Assembly: GCA_002308595.1 (NCBI GenBank)
Contig: DBWH01000052.1
Location: forward strand, 9,123-45,994
Origin: Mageeibacillus sp. UBA1243
Lineage (GTDB): Bacteria > Bacillota > Clostridia > UBA1212
Reading direction: 5' to 3'
DNA: 36,872 nt
Position 1 is the first letter of the stretch, and every line of letters starts with the position of its first letter. The notes under the pieces are model-generated. The model did no database searches and was not told where the DNA came from. It worked only from the letters and a program-made list of their open reading frames with translations. A program made the translations under genes and the position numbers. Shown in pieces: positions 24,547 through 31,967 of this stretch.

Positions 24547-25398
24547 TTAAAAACCTTCCTTTGTTTGCTTGGTTATAACGTTTTTGATTGCGGAAACCGC
24601 CGCGTCAAACGCCTCGTCGGACGTCTTGTAGGCGTTCCCGATACTGCTCTTTTCTCCGGCCTGCTCAAGCGCCTTGAGTCCCGCGAAAACCCGCAGATGG
24701 GGCTCAACCGTGAGTACGCCTTTCTTAAACACGCCAAGGAGCCGCTCGATGTTTCCGTCGCCGCGCCCTGCGGGCACGATCTCGCCGCTGCCCTTCAAAG
24801 CGTCCTTGATGTGCATATAGTCAACGTAAGGGGCGAGCATCTCCATCGCGGCGACCGTGTCCTCGCCCGCCTGGACGAAATTGGCGGGGTCGAAAACCGC
24901 TTTTATGTCAGGGAGCGCCCTGTGTATCTTTACGCACTCTGCGGCTTTTTCGCCGAAGATGCCCTTCTCGTTTTCGTGGCACAAAACGACGCCCGCCGCT
25001 TTTGCCTCCTCCGAGAACCTTGCGAGCCTGCCGCAGACCTCGTCAAAGACCGCGTCGCCTACGTTGCCGTCAACGTAAAAGCTAAAGAGCCTTATTCTGC
25101 CGCAGCCGAGCGCCGAGCAGAGCTCAAGGCCGTGCCTGAACTTGTCAAGGTGCGCCCCGAAGTCATCTTTAATATTGATCTTGCCGTAAGGGGAGCCCAG
25201 CGACCAGACTGAAATGCCATTGGCGGCAAGCTTCTCCCGCACGCTTTTTGCCTTTTCGAGCGTGATATCGGCAATGTTTACTCCGTCAACGCCTCTTATC
25301 TCAAGAAGCCCGACGCCGTTCCTTTTGAGCGCCTCGATCTGGCCGTCGATCATCGGCGACGCCTCGTCGGCAAATGCGCAAAGCCTGTAGTCAGCCAT
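24547..25398 (-). CDS. TIM-barrel sugar phosphate isomerase/epimerase (protein 2)
   Basis: A roughly 283-residue member of the same superfamily as its neighbour but clearly divergent, so not a recent duplicate. Metal-site segments are LCHENEKGIFG, KAVFDPANF, YMHIKDAL and VEPHL. The N-terminus ADYRLCAFADEASP is typical. Two consecutive ATGs occur at 25401 and 25398; AGGGAG lies at better spacing for the second. It lies between the SDR and protein 1. A hexuronate or ketose epimerase role is likely but not provable here. Confidence 0.87.
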   Translation of the reverse strand: MADYRLCAFADEASPMIDGQIEALKRNGVGLLEIRGVDGVNIADITLEKAKSVREKLAANGISVWSLGSPYGKINIKDDFGAHLDKFRHGLELCSALGCGRIRLFSFYVDGNVGDAVFDEVCGRLARFSEEAKAAGVVLCHENEKGIFGEKAAECVKIHRALPDIKAVFDPANFVQAGEDTVAAMEMLAPYVDYMHIKDALKGSGEIVPAGRGDGNIERLLGVFKKGVLTVEPHLRVFAGLKALEQAGEKSSIGNAYKTSDEAFDAAVSAIKNVITKQTKEGF

Positions 25399-25416
25399 CA
25401 TAAATCTCCCTGCGGG

Positions 25417-26238
25417 TCAGACGCCCGAGTAAGCCGAGAAACCGCCGTCAATCGGAAGCACGACGCCCGTGACAAAACCCGCCTTCTCGTCGTCGATCAG
25501 GAACTTCACGGCTCCTACAAGCTCTTCGGGCTCGCCAAAGCGCTTCATAGGCGTTGCGTTTAAAATCTTGTTTGTCCTTGGCGTGGGCGTGCCGTCCTTG
25601 TTGAAAAGGAGGTCCCTGTTCTGGTTCGTGACAAAGAATCCGGGGGCGATTGCGTTGACCCTGATGCCCGTGCCGGCAAAGTGAACCGCCAGCCACTGAG
25701 TGAGGTTCGAAACGCCCGCCTTGGCGCTGCTGTATGCGGGGATCTTTGTGAGCGGCCTGTAAGCGTTCATCGACGAAATGTTGAGGATCGAGCCGCCCGT
25801 TTTGACCATGTCCTTCGCGAAAACCTGCGTCGGAATCATGACGCCGACAATGTTGAGGTCAAACACGAAGTTGAAGTCCTTCTTGTCAAGGTTGAAGAAG
25901 GTTTTGAAGTCCTGAGCGTCCTCGTCGCCCTCCTCGAAAGTCTCGTTTTTGGTGGTGCAGCGGGGGTTGTTTCCGCCTGCGCCGTTGATGAGCACGCTGC
26001 AGGGTCCGAAGTCCCTGAGAACCTCTTCCCTGACGGCCTCGAGCATGTCGCGGTCGAGCACGTTGGCTTTGTATGCCTTGGCGGTACCGCCGTTTTCGCA
26101 TATCTCATCGGCAACAAGTTTCGCCGCGTCGTAGTTCAGGTCAAGGAGCGCAACGGAAAAACCGTCTTTCGCAAGCTCTTTCGCAAAGCACGAGCAGAGC
26201 ACGCCGCCCGCACCTGTAATTACCGCATTTTTAGCCAT
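25417..26238 (-). CDS. SDR-type mannonate/fructuronate oxidoreductase (UxuB-like)
   Basis: A 273-residue short-chain dehydrogenase. It has the nucleotide site ITGAGGVLCSCFAKELA, NNPRC after the NAG-like segment, and the active site ISSMNAY with YSSAK. The insert FKTFFNLDKKDFNFVFDLN is typical of SDR mannonate oxidoreductases, such as the B. subtilis YjmF type, which reduce fructuronate to mannonate. It lies 13 bp after uxuA, which takes mannonate to 2-keto-3-deoxygluconate. The open frame extends further upstream, but GGAGGTT directly before ATG at 26238 decides the start. Confidence 0.88.
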   Translation of the reverse strand: MAKNAVITGAGGVLCSCFAKELAKDGFSVALLDLNYDAAKLVADEICENGGTAKAYKANVLDRDMLEAVREEVLRDFGPCSVLINGAGGNNPRCTTKNETFEEGDEDAQDFKTFFNLDKKDFNFVFDLNIVGVMIPTQVFAKDMVKTGGSILNISSMNAYRPLTKIPAYSSAKAGVSNLTQWLAVHFAGTGIRVNAIAPGFFVTNQNRDLLFNKDGTPTPRTNKILNATPMKRFGEPEELVGAVKFLIDDEKAGFVTGVVLPIDGGFSAYSGV

Positions 26239-26251
26239 AAAATAACCTCCG

Positions 26252-27295
26252 TTACTTTCCGAGTGTTTTGCTGATGCCTTCGAACAAACCGCCAAGGTAA
26301 GTCGCGCCGAGCGCCCTGTCGTAGAGTCCGTAGCCACCCTTGCCGGTTTCGCCCCAGATCATCCTTCCGTGGTCCGGTCTCACGTAGCCCTCGAAGCCGC
26401 CAAGGATAAGGCCCTTCACGATGGCGTACATATCAAGCGAGCCCTCGTCTGTCGGGTGAGCAACCTCGTGGAACTCCCTGTAGCCCGTGATCTTGATGTT
26501 GCGAAGGTGGGCAAAGTGAATCCTCTTGGCGAATTTCTCGGCCATCTTCGGAAGGTCGTTGTCCTCCGAAGCGCCGAGCGAACCCGTGCAGAACGTCAGG
26601 CCGTTTTCGGGCATGTCAACAATCTTCAGGAAGCGCTCGATATTCTGTTCGTTGGTAATGATTCTGGGAAGGCCGAAGATGCCCCACGGCGGATCGTCCG
26701 GGTGGATAGCCATGTTAACGCCCGACTCATGGGCAACGGGAATGACCGCCTTAAGGAAGCGCTCAACGTTCCTCCAGAGGCCCTCCTCGCCAATGGCAGC
26801 GTAACGCTCCATCAGCTCCTTTAGTTCCTTCTTTGTGTAGCTCTCGTCCCATCCCGGCAGGCTGAACTCGCCGTTCAAAGGATCGAGCTTTGCCAGTTCT
26901 TTTTCGTCGTACGAAAGGCCGTTTGCTCCCTCCGGGAGCTCGTTTTTGAGGTTTGTCCGGAACCAGTCGAAAACGGGCATAAAGTTGTAGCAAACGCAGT
27001 CGACGCCTGCGGCGCCGAGCCTCCGCACGTTCTCGCAGTAAACCGCTATAAGCTCATCCGCGAAGGCTCCGCCGAGCTTGATTTCCTCAGGCACAGGCAC
27101 GCTCTCAACCACAGTGAAATCAAGCCCGGCTGCGTTTGCGGACTGCTTGATGCGGGCAATGCTTTCAACGCTCCAGAGCTTGCCCGGAGCAACGTCATAT
27201 ACGGCCGAAACGATGCCCGTCATGCCCGGAATCTGCCTGATCTGATTGAGCGTGACCTTGTCGTTTTCGCCGTACCAGCGGAATGTCATCTTCAT
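26252..27295 (-). CDS. uxuA: Mannonate dehydratase
   Basis: UxuA converts D-mannonate to 2-keto-3-deoxygluconate in glucuronate breakdown. This 347-residue protein starts with MKMTFRWYGENDKVTLNQIR, and has NMAIHPDDPPWGIFGLPRI (metal-binding His region), FCTGSLGASEDND, HFAHLRNIK and YVRPDHGRMIWGE, all hallmark UxuA segments. The start at 27295 has GGAGG 9 bases upstream. It is the first gene of an operon uxuA-SDR-TIM-TIM-Gfo-Gfo. The KDG kinase and aldolase, and glucuronate isomerase, are not in the window. Confidence 0.97.
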   Translation of the reverse strand: MKMTFRWYGENDKVTLNQIRQIPGMTGIVSAVYDVAPGKLWSVESIARIKQSANAAGLDFTVVESVPVPEEIKLGGAFADELIAVYCENVRRLGAAGVDCVCYNFMPVFDWFRTNLKNELPEGANGLSYDEKELAKLDPLNGEFSLPGWDESYTKKELKELMERYAAIGEEGLWRNVERFLKAVIPVAHESGVNMAIHPDDPPWGIFGLPRIITNEQNIERFLKIVDMPENGLTFCTGSLGASEDNDLPKMAEKFAKRIHFAHLRNIKITGYREFHEVAHPTDEGSLDMYAIVKGLILGGFEGYVRPDHGRMIWGETGKGGYGLYDRALGATYLGGLFEGISKTLGK

Positions 27296-27357
27296 TGGGA
27301 ACTGCCTCCGATTCTTTGAAAAAACGTTTGTGAAATGAGCTTTCGCCCCGTCGTGTT

Positions 27358-27386
27358 ATTATATAACCGAATGCGCTCTCAGTCAA
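27358..27386 (-). promoter_or_regulatory. Promoter of the uronate operon
   Basis: On the minus strand TTGACT (27381-27386), a 17-bp spacer and TATAAT (27358-27363) form a near-consensus promoter, about 60 bp before uxuA. Confidence 0.88.
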
Positions 27387-27387
27387 T

Positions 27388-27401
27388 CGAAAGCGCCTTC
27401 G
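27388..27401. promoter_or_regulatory. LacI/CRE-like operator upstream of uxuA
   Basis: CGAAAGCGCCTTCG is a 14-bp palindrome with one mismatched pair and a central CG, the layout of LacI-family and CcpA (cre) operators. It abuts the -35 hexamer, where binding could affect transcription. A weaker related element (TGAAA-N5-TTTCG, 27331-27345) lies downstream of the start site. No regulator gene is nearby. Confidence 0.55.
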
Positions 27402-27490
27402 GTATGTGTTATTCTGCTGCCCGCTTATTGCGTGCTTTCCGTCGCAAGCCAGAGTTTGTCGTTATAGGCTCCGGGGATTACCCCTGCCCG

Positions 27491-28237
27491 TCATTTCCCT
27501 ATAAGCTTCAAAAACCTTGCGTCGTTCATCTGCTCGTTCGTTATGTAATCCCCGTCGCAGAACAGCGCGTATGTGGTTATAGGCGTCGGCGCATTTCTTG
27601 CGGCCTCTTTGGAGTCAAGCAGGACCGCCCTGAAGCCGACGCCGTTTGCCTTGGCGGTTTCCTCGACCACAGGGACGTATTTTGCGTTAAACGGGCACTG
27701 GTGTGTGTAGTAGAGGACGTAGCCCTTGCCGTCAGCGTGAGGATTTTTCGCACACGGCTTGAAGCAGGGCTTTTTGGCGCCTTCTTCAAAAGGCAGATAC
27801 CAGAGCTGAATCCCGTTCGAGGCCTCGTCGGCGACCTCAAAGCCCTTGTATTTCAGGTACTTCGGATCGGCAAGGAACGGTTTCTTTTTGGCCGACGAGA
27901 GGATGCAGAGGCCTTTTTTGCCTTTTGCCCTGCTGTCGTCAACGCACGCCGCAAGCAGATCGTTTGAGTAGCCGTGACCTTTGAACGAACCTGAAACCCA
28001 GAGGCAGTCGATGTACATATACCCGTCCGCGTCAATCGGATTCCACGCGTTCTCAGCCGGAATGTATTCAATGAAGCACTTTCCGCGCTCCACGCTCTTA
28101 AGGAACACCAGCCCGTCGTCAAAACGGCCCTCGAGCCACGCCTTCTTGGACGCGACCTGGACGTCTTTGTTGTTTGAAATCGCGCAGCAGATGTGCTCTT
28201 TTTCGAGATTTTCCTTTGTTACTCTGACGTATTCCAT
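27491..28237 (-). CDS. YoaP-like GNAT acetyltransferase
   Basis: A roughly 248-residue protein. The N-terminal half is a GNAT acetyltransferase (YIDCLWVSGSFKGHGYSNDLL, acetyl-CoA loop SGSFKGHGYS). The C-terminal half (KPCFKPCAKNPHADGKGY, THQCPFNAKYVP) matches the YoaP-type thioredoxin-like tail with its cysteines. The substrate is unknown. ATG at 28237 is chosen because AAGGAG lies 6 bases upstream, whereas the GTG at 28252 lies before that site. It starts 11 bp after the membrane protein gene, so the two probably share a transcript. Confidence 0.85.
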   Translation of the reverse strand: MEYVRVTKENLEKEHICCAISNNKDVQVASKKAWLEGRFDDGLVFLKSVERGKCFIEYIPAENAWNPIDADGYMYIDCLWVSGSFKGHGYSNDLLAACVDDSRAKGKKGLCILSSAKKKPFLADPKYLKYKGFEVADEASNGIQLWYLPFEEGAKKPCFKPCAKNPHADGKGYVLYYTHQCPFNAKYVPVVEETAKANGVGFRAVLLDSKEAARNAPTPITTYALFCDGDYITNEQMNDARFLKLIGK

Positions 28238-28248
28238 AATCCGCTCCT

Positions 28249-28695
28249 TCACCCGTGTCTTAGTTTAACGCTCTTGTAGGAAATCAATATGTGCGCAGCC
28301 GCGAACATTACGGCCGAAACAATGAGCGGAATCGAAAGGATCAGGACGCCGCTTACGAGGAAAATCATTGACGGCACGATTGAAAGCGCCAATGCCTTAA
28401 ACACGCAGTCCTTCTCCCACAGCACTATCCAGAGGATGATGTATGCGAGCGCGAGGACTGCATTGGCGATAACAAAAACCGGGAACCCGTCAAGGAACCA
28501 GAAGCCAAACCACGTGTGCGGAACGTTCACGATCATGAAGGCGATGCAGCCGAATCTGCCTATTCCTTCGAAAATTTCGGCAGTTTTATTCTTCCAGACC
28601 GCCGGCGCACTGTTCCTGCTTTTTATCATGTAAACGATGTTCGGAATGAGGATCAGCACGACGACCGCGATTCCCATGTAATTGACAAGTCCCAT
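28249..28695 (-). CDS. Small integral membrane protein, unknown function
   Basis: A 148-residue protein with four or five hydrophobic helices: GIAVVVLILIPNIVYMIK, then CIAFMIVNVPHTWFGFWF, VFVIANAVLALAYIILWI, and two near the C-terminus. The N-terminal helix followed by KSRN and the motif FEGIGRFGC are the main landmarks; I do not recognise the family. The start at 28695 gives an N-terminal helix immediately; the longer frame adds 21 polar residues and covers the promoter. It is the first gene of a two-gene unit with the YoaP-like gene. Confidence 0.75.
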   Translation of the reverse strand: MGLVNYMGIAVVVLILIPNIVYMIKSRNSAPAVWKNKTAEIFEGIGRFGCIAFMIVNVPHTWFGFWFLDGFPVFVIANAVLALAYIILWIVLWEKDCVFKALALSIVPSMIFLVSGVLILSIPLIVSAVMFAAAHILISYKSVKLRHG

Positions 28696-28728
28696 TTTCG
28701 GTAGTTTCCTTTCGTTTTTTTCGCTTTT

Positions 28729-28758
28729 ACTGTACCACGAATCCGCTCTCTTATTCAA
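28729..28758 (-). promoter_or_regulatory. Promoter of the membrane protein-YoaP unit
   Basis: On the minus strand TTGAAT (28753-28758), an 18-bp spacer and TACAGT (28729-28734) lie about 35 bp before the start. It is a reasonable sigma-A match. Confidence 0.5.
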
Positions 28759-28770
28759 GCCTTTCGAAAA

Positions 28771-28798
28771 GACGAAGCATCATTGACGAAGCATCGTT
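28771..28798. repeat. 14-bp tandem duplication
   Basis: GACGAAGCATCATT and GACGAAGCATCGTT follow one another directly, differing by one base, in the gap after the GNAT gene. This is a simple recent duplication with no clear role. Confidence 0.7.
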
Positions 28799-28814
28799 GA
28801 AGTCTCTTTGGCAA

Positions 28815-28833
28815 AATGCGTAAAGAGTCAAAA
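28815..28833 (-). repeat. Dispersed short repeat, copy 2
   Basis: On the minus strand this reads TTTTGACTCTTTACGCATT. It overlaps the stop codon of the GNAT gene at 28828 and shares 19 bases with copy 1 (23728-23749). Confidence 0.6.
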
Positions 28834-29373
28834 TTCAAGTCTCATGAGCACCAGCTCCTGGTAGCCGCAGGTTCTGGATTTAAAGCCCTTGGGATTTCTT
28901 CCGTACTCCCTGAAGCCGTATTTTTCGTAGAGCGCCATCGCCCGCGAGTTATCACCGACAACGTCAAGCTCAAGCTGCACGTAGCCCGCCTTCTTTGCAA
29001 GCTCGATGCAGGCTTTCGTGAGCTCACCGCCAACGCCAAGGCCCCAGTACGCCTTGTCGACACTGATGCCGAACTCGGCTCTGTGCTTCTGCTTTTCATG
29101 CCTTCCGACCTCGGAAAAACCTGCGGAGCCGATGACCTTGCCGTCAAGGATGGCGATAATCTCAATCGCGCCTTCACTCTCCGTCATGCTCTTCAAAAAT
29201 TTCTGCTCATCCTCAATCGAAAACGATTTTTCATCGGGGTAAGTCAGAAGGAAATCGGTCTGCTCATGCGTCAGGCAGAATATATCAAGCACCGCCTGAG
29301 CGTCGTTTTCATCCGCATTTCTTAATATGCATTTTCTGCCGTCTTTTAGGGTAATTTCTTTGCAGTATTTCAT
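28828..29373 (-). CDS. GNAT family N-acetyltransferase
   Basis: A 181-residue acetyltransferase of the RimI-like/GNAT group. Visible features are IIAILDGKVIGSAGFSEV (beta strands 2-4), the acetyl-CoA loop AYWGLGVGGELT and ALYEKYGFREYGR. The substrate is unknown. AAAGGAG lies suitably before ATG at 29373. It is followed upstream by two more GNAT genes with short gaps, suggesting one transcript. Confidence 0.9.
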   Translation of the reverse strand: MKYCKEITLKDGRKCILRNADENDAQAVLDIFCLTHEQTDFLLTYPDEKSFSIEDEQKFLKSMTESEGAIEIIAILDGKVIGSAGFSEVGRHEKQKHRAEFGISVDKAYWGLGVGGELTKACIELAKKAGYVQLELDVVGDNSRAMALYEKYGFREYGRNPKGFKSRTCGYQELVLMRLEF

Positions 29374-29389
29374 TTGATTCTCCTTTGTT

Positions 29390-30541
29390 TCAGTCGAAAA
29401 GCTGCCCCGGAAGTTTCAGCTTCTGCTTCGGAGGAAACCGCCTGTCAAACTCTTCAACGTCTTTGTCGTCAACGTAGTATCCCATTGGCGTGTTGTAAAC
29501 CCCCGTCACATTCCTGAGGTAGCCCGGAATGAGCTCCCTGCAGAGGAAGAAGGAGTCGTCGGCGCCCTCGGGAAGGTCGTGGTACCTGATGCCGAATTCC
29601 CTCGCGTAGGTGAACCCGGATTTGCCGTAAAACTTTATGTTTCCTTCAAAGAGAACCGCGCCGTAGCCCAGCTTTTCGGCCTCCTTCAGCGAGTGATCCA
29701 GTAAGATCTTTCCGTAGCCCATGCGTTTTAAGTCATTGGCGATACAGATCGGACCCATCGTAAGAACCGGAACCTTCCTGCCGTCGTTGCCGTCGATGAA
29801 TGTCTTCATGAACATGTTCTGGCCGATGATCCTGCCGCCAAGCTCCATGACAAAATCAAGTTCCTTAACGAACGCGGGGTCGTCGCGCAGGACGTGGATG
29901 ACGTAGTGCTCGCTGCAGCCGGGCCTGTAAACGTTCCAGAACGACTCCCTCACGAGATTTTCAACCTCCGCCTCGTCCGCCTTTTCCTCAGGCCGCAGAA
30001 CGTACTCCTGCATTTTCTGCCAGTCTTCCCTTGTCAGCTTCGTGCAGTGAACCAATCTGTACTCGCCAAGCTGGCTCATGAACAGTCTTTCCGTGTTCAC
30101 GTACTTAAAGCCGCACTTTTCCTGAACGCGCTTTGACTTTTCGTTGCCGTCAAAGTAGCCGCACCAAAGAGCTTCCATTCCGAGCTCTTCAAACGCATAG
30201 CGGCAAGCCCCTCTCACAGCCTCCGGAATGAGCCCCTGCCCCCAGTATTCAACGCCAATCCAGTAGCCGATTTCGGCTTCGTTTTTGCCGCGTTTCGGGT
30301 TGGCGGTCTCGCCCGGCATGATGCCGAGGCTGCCGACAGGTTTTCCCGTCTCTTTCAGGCAAACCGCGTACGTTTCAGGCTCCGAGAGAACCGCCTTTAT
30401 AATATTTTCGCTCTCCTCAACGCTTTTGTGAGGCTTCCAGCCCGCCGCGGGACCGATGCGGTCGTCCTTGGCGAGTTCGTAAAGATCCCCGGCGTCGCTT
30501 ACCTGCCAGGGCCTCAAAATCAGTCTTTCAGTTTCTATCAT
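29390..30541 (-). CDS. Tandem (fused) GNAT acetyltransferase
   Basis: A roughly 383-residue protein with two GNAT domains. The N-terminal domain (1-180) is RimJ/RimL-like: TERLILRPW, EIGYWIGVEYWGQGLIPEA, ALWCGYFDGNEKSKRVQEK. The C-terminal domain (185-383) is a different GNAT: VMELGGRIIGQNM, VLTMGPICIANDLKRMGYGK and KFYGKSGFTYAREF. Two enzymes appear fused into one chain. GAGG lies 9 bases before ATG at 30541; the TTG at 30547 is too close. It overlaps the next upstream gene by 14 bp. Substrates are unknown. Confidence 0.88.
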   Translation of the reverse strand: MIETERLILRPWQVSDAGDLYELAKDDRIGPAAGWKPHKSVEESENIIKAVLSEPETYAVCLKETGKPVGSLGIMPGETANPKRGKNEAEIGYWIGVEYWGQGLIPEAVRGACRYAFEELGMEALWCGYFDGNEKSKRVQEKCGFKYVNTERLFMSQLGEYRLVHCTKLTREDWQKMQEYVLRPEEKADEAEVENLVRESFWNVYRPGCSEHYVIHVLRDDPAFVKELDFVMELGGRIIGQNMFMKTFIDGNDGRKVPVLTMGPICIANDLKRMGYGKILLDHSLKEAEKLGYGAVLFEGNIKFYGKSGFTYAREFGIRYHDLPEGADDSFFLCRELIPGYLRNVTGVYNTPMGYYVDDKDVEEFDRRFPPKQKLKLPGQLFD

Positions 30542-31064
30542 TTTCAAATTCCTCTTTAGTTATGTTGTAATACGTGAGATCCCTGAGCCCGCCAAGGTAC
30601 TCGTACGACTTTTCCTCAAACCGCTCGTACTTCATGCCGCACTTTTCCATCACGCGCCGAGAGGCATCGTTGCCGGCAAAGAACGAAGCGCAGACCCTGC
30701 CGCACTTTTTCACCTCAAAGCAGTACTCAAGGTACTTTTTCACGGCCTCAGTGGCATACCCCTGCCGCCAATGCCCCGATCCGAACCCGTACCCGATCTC
30801 ACAGGTAAGAACGCCGTCCGCCTCATCCCTCTTGTACGAGCCCGCACAGATGAGCACCACGCCGATGAACTCACCGGTCGCCTTAATCCTCACCGCAAAA
30901 AGGTCCGGAGCGTTAAGCAGCCGGTCAAAATCAATGTCTGCAGGAGTCTCCGCATACCTGCAGACGAAAGTTTCAAGCACTTTCCGGTCATGGGCAATGT
31001 TCAGGAAATAGGCCTCAAGGTCGTCCGGCCTCAGTTTGTCTATAATAAGTCTTTCGGTTTCCAT
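30528..31064 (-). CDS. GNAT acetyltransferase, RimJ/RimL type
   Basis: A 178-residue protein opening METERLIIDKLRPDDLEAY, with CEIGYGFGSGHWRQGYATEA (acetyl-CoA loop) and SFFAGNDASRRVMEKCGM typical of RimJ/RimL N-acetyltransferases. It resembles the first half of the fused neighbour, so the two may have a common origin. ATG at 31064 has GGGAAGC upstream. It is probably co-transcribed with the two GNAT genes downstream. Confidence 0.9.
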   Translation of the reverse strand: METERLIIDKLRPDDLEAYFLNIAHDRKVLETFVCRYAETPADIDFDRLLNAPDLFAVRIKATGEFIGVVLICAGSYKRDEADGVLTCEIGYGFGSGHWRQGYATEAVKKYLEYCFEVKKCGRVCASFFAGNDASRRVMEKCGMKYERFEEKSYEYLGGLRDLTYYNITKEEFENDRN

Positions 31065-31074
31065 AAAAGCTTCC

Positions 31075-31118
31075 CGTTTCGGTTTACCGTTTCAGCTGAC
31101 GTTTCAGCCTGCCGTTTC
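31075..31118. repeat. CGTTTC repeats at 12-13 bp spacing (left group)
   Basis: CGTTTC occurs at 31075, 31088, 31100 and 31113, mostly as CGTTTCAGC. Two more copies, at 31614 and 31626, lie on the other side of the HEPN-like gene. On the minus strand the core is CTGAAACG. The spacing is near one helical turn plus two. Confidence 0.6.
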
Positions 31119-31608
31119 AGCTGCCCGCAAAGAACCGCTTCAGCTTTTGCCAGAACGTTTCCTTCTTTTTCGCTTGCGTTTTGGCGCGCTTCGTCGCGGG
31201 TTTTGCATTGGCGGTTTTTCCGTAAGCGTTTCTTTGTGCCGCACTCCTTGCCCTCTCCGCTTCGATTCTCTTCATACGCTCCTCGCGCTCAATCTTAGCC
31301 AGTGCCGCCAACGGGTCCTGCGCGGCACACAGCAGCGTCCCGAAATTCTTTATGTACTCGTAATCTGCTCTTTCGCATATATTTGAGTCATAGCCGACCT
31401 CGTGCACGAGCTGATTTCTGACCCAGCGGACATGCTTAAGCATGCGGTAGTGCTGCTCCCAGTTCCGCACAAGGCGCACGCCTCTCCGGTTCAAAAGCTC
31501 CATCTGCCTGATGTACTCGGAGACACCGTCCTGAGTCATATTGGCGTCTTTGATGAAGCGGTCGACCTGTTTGTATTCCTCTAAAAAGCTGATGTTGAGC
31601 TCGCGCAT
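31117..31608 (-). CDS. Unassigned protein with HEPN-like RX4H motif
   Basis: A 163-residue soluble protein. Its first 100 residues are helical (LEEYKQVDRFIKDANM, VSEYIRQMELLNRRG) with WVRNQLVHEVG, an RX4H pattern (RNQLVH) as in HEPN RNases and nucleotidyltransferase partners. The tail (KIEREERMKRIEAERARSAA and a lysine/alanine stretch) is basic and likely coiled coil. I do not assign a family; similar proteins occur in Firmicutes without known function. It has a strong promoter of its own. No partner toxin or nucleotidyltransferase is visible. Confidence 0.65.
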   Translation of the reverse strand: MRELNISFLEEYKQVDRFIKDANMTQDGVSEYIRQMELLNRRGVRLVRNWEQHYRMLKHVRWVRNQLVHEVGYDSNICERADYEYIKNFGTLLCAAQDPLAALAKIEREERMKRIEAERARSAAQRNAYGKTANAKPATKRAKTQAKKKETFWQKLKRFFAGS

Positions 31609-31665
31609 AAAGCCGTTTCGTCCGTCGTTTCAGTTTTGAAGAAGGCAGTGCATTCTTTCGCCTCT

Positions 31666-31694
31666 GTTATATGTTAAAAGAGCCTGTTAGTCAA
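31666..31694 (-). promoter_or_regulatory. Promoter of the HEPN-like gene
   Basis: On the minus strand TTGACT (31689-31694), a 17-bp spacer and TATAAC (31666-31671) lie about 58 bp before the start. This is a near-consensus promoter, which may also drive the three GNAT genes behind it. Confidence 0.85.
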
Positions 31695-31703
31695 TAGCGA
31701 AAA

Positions 31704-31734
31704 CGCACCCGCCTTTACCTGTCCGGCGGGTGCG
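31704..31734 (-). terminator. Terminator downstream of the ABC exporter operon
   Basis: CGCACCCGCC (31704-31713) and GGCGGGTGCG (31725-31734) form a 10-bp perfect stem with an 11-base loop; on the minus strand it is followed by TTTTC. It separates the exporter operon, 234 bp upstream, from the HEPN-like gene promoter. Confidence 0.65.
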
Positions 31735-31742
31735 CTGCAAAG

Positions 31743-31943
31743 CCTTGATTTTTGAGCTATTTTTGCGTGCGCGACCCCGAAGATGTGCAGGGGCACTTCG
31801 AGAGGGGAGCTCGCGCAAAGTAAGCCGCAGTGATTGTCGTCAGACTCTTTGTGTGCTTTGAGAAGAATTCTCTGAGTTAAAAGCTATTGTTTGCGGCTTA
31901 CGTAAAGAGTCAAAAATCTTGATTTTGAGCTATTATTGCGTGC
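31743..31943. other. Structured intergenic region with direct and nested inverted repeats
   Basis: No gene is visible here. Imperfect direct repeats of about 26 bp, TTGATTTTTGAGCTATTTTTGCGTGC-like at 31745-31770 and TTGATTTTGAGCTATT-like at 31919-31943, flank the region. Inside, GTAAGCCGCA (31820-31829) pairs with TGCGGCTTAC (31892-31901), and GACTCTTT (31843-31850) pairs with AAAGAGTC (31904-31911). The two pairings cross, so they form a pseudoknot topology if both exist in RNA. The second also carries the dispersed repeat (31901-31918). The gap from 31735 to 31967 would otherwise be a 3' untranslated region of the exporter operon on the minus strand. Confidence 0.5.
31901..31918 (-). repeat. 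Dispersed short repeat, copy 3
   Basis: On the minus strand this reads GATTTTTGACTCTTTACG, identical over 18 bases to copy 1 (23728-23745). It lies in the structured gap downstream of the exporter operon. Confidence 0.6.
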
Positions 31944-31967
31944 AGAAATCCGATGCTGTACGAAGGT

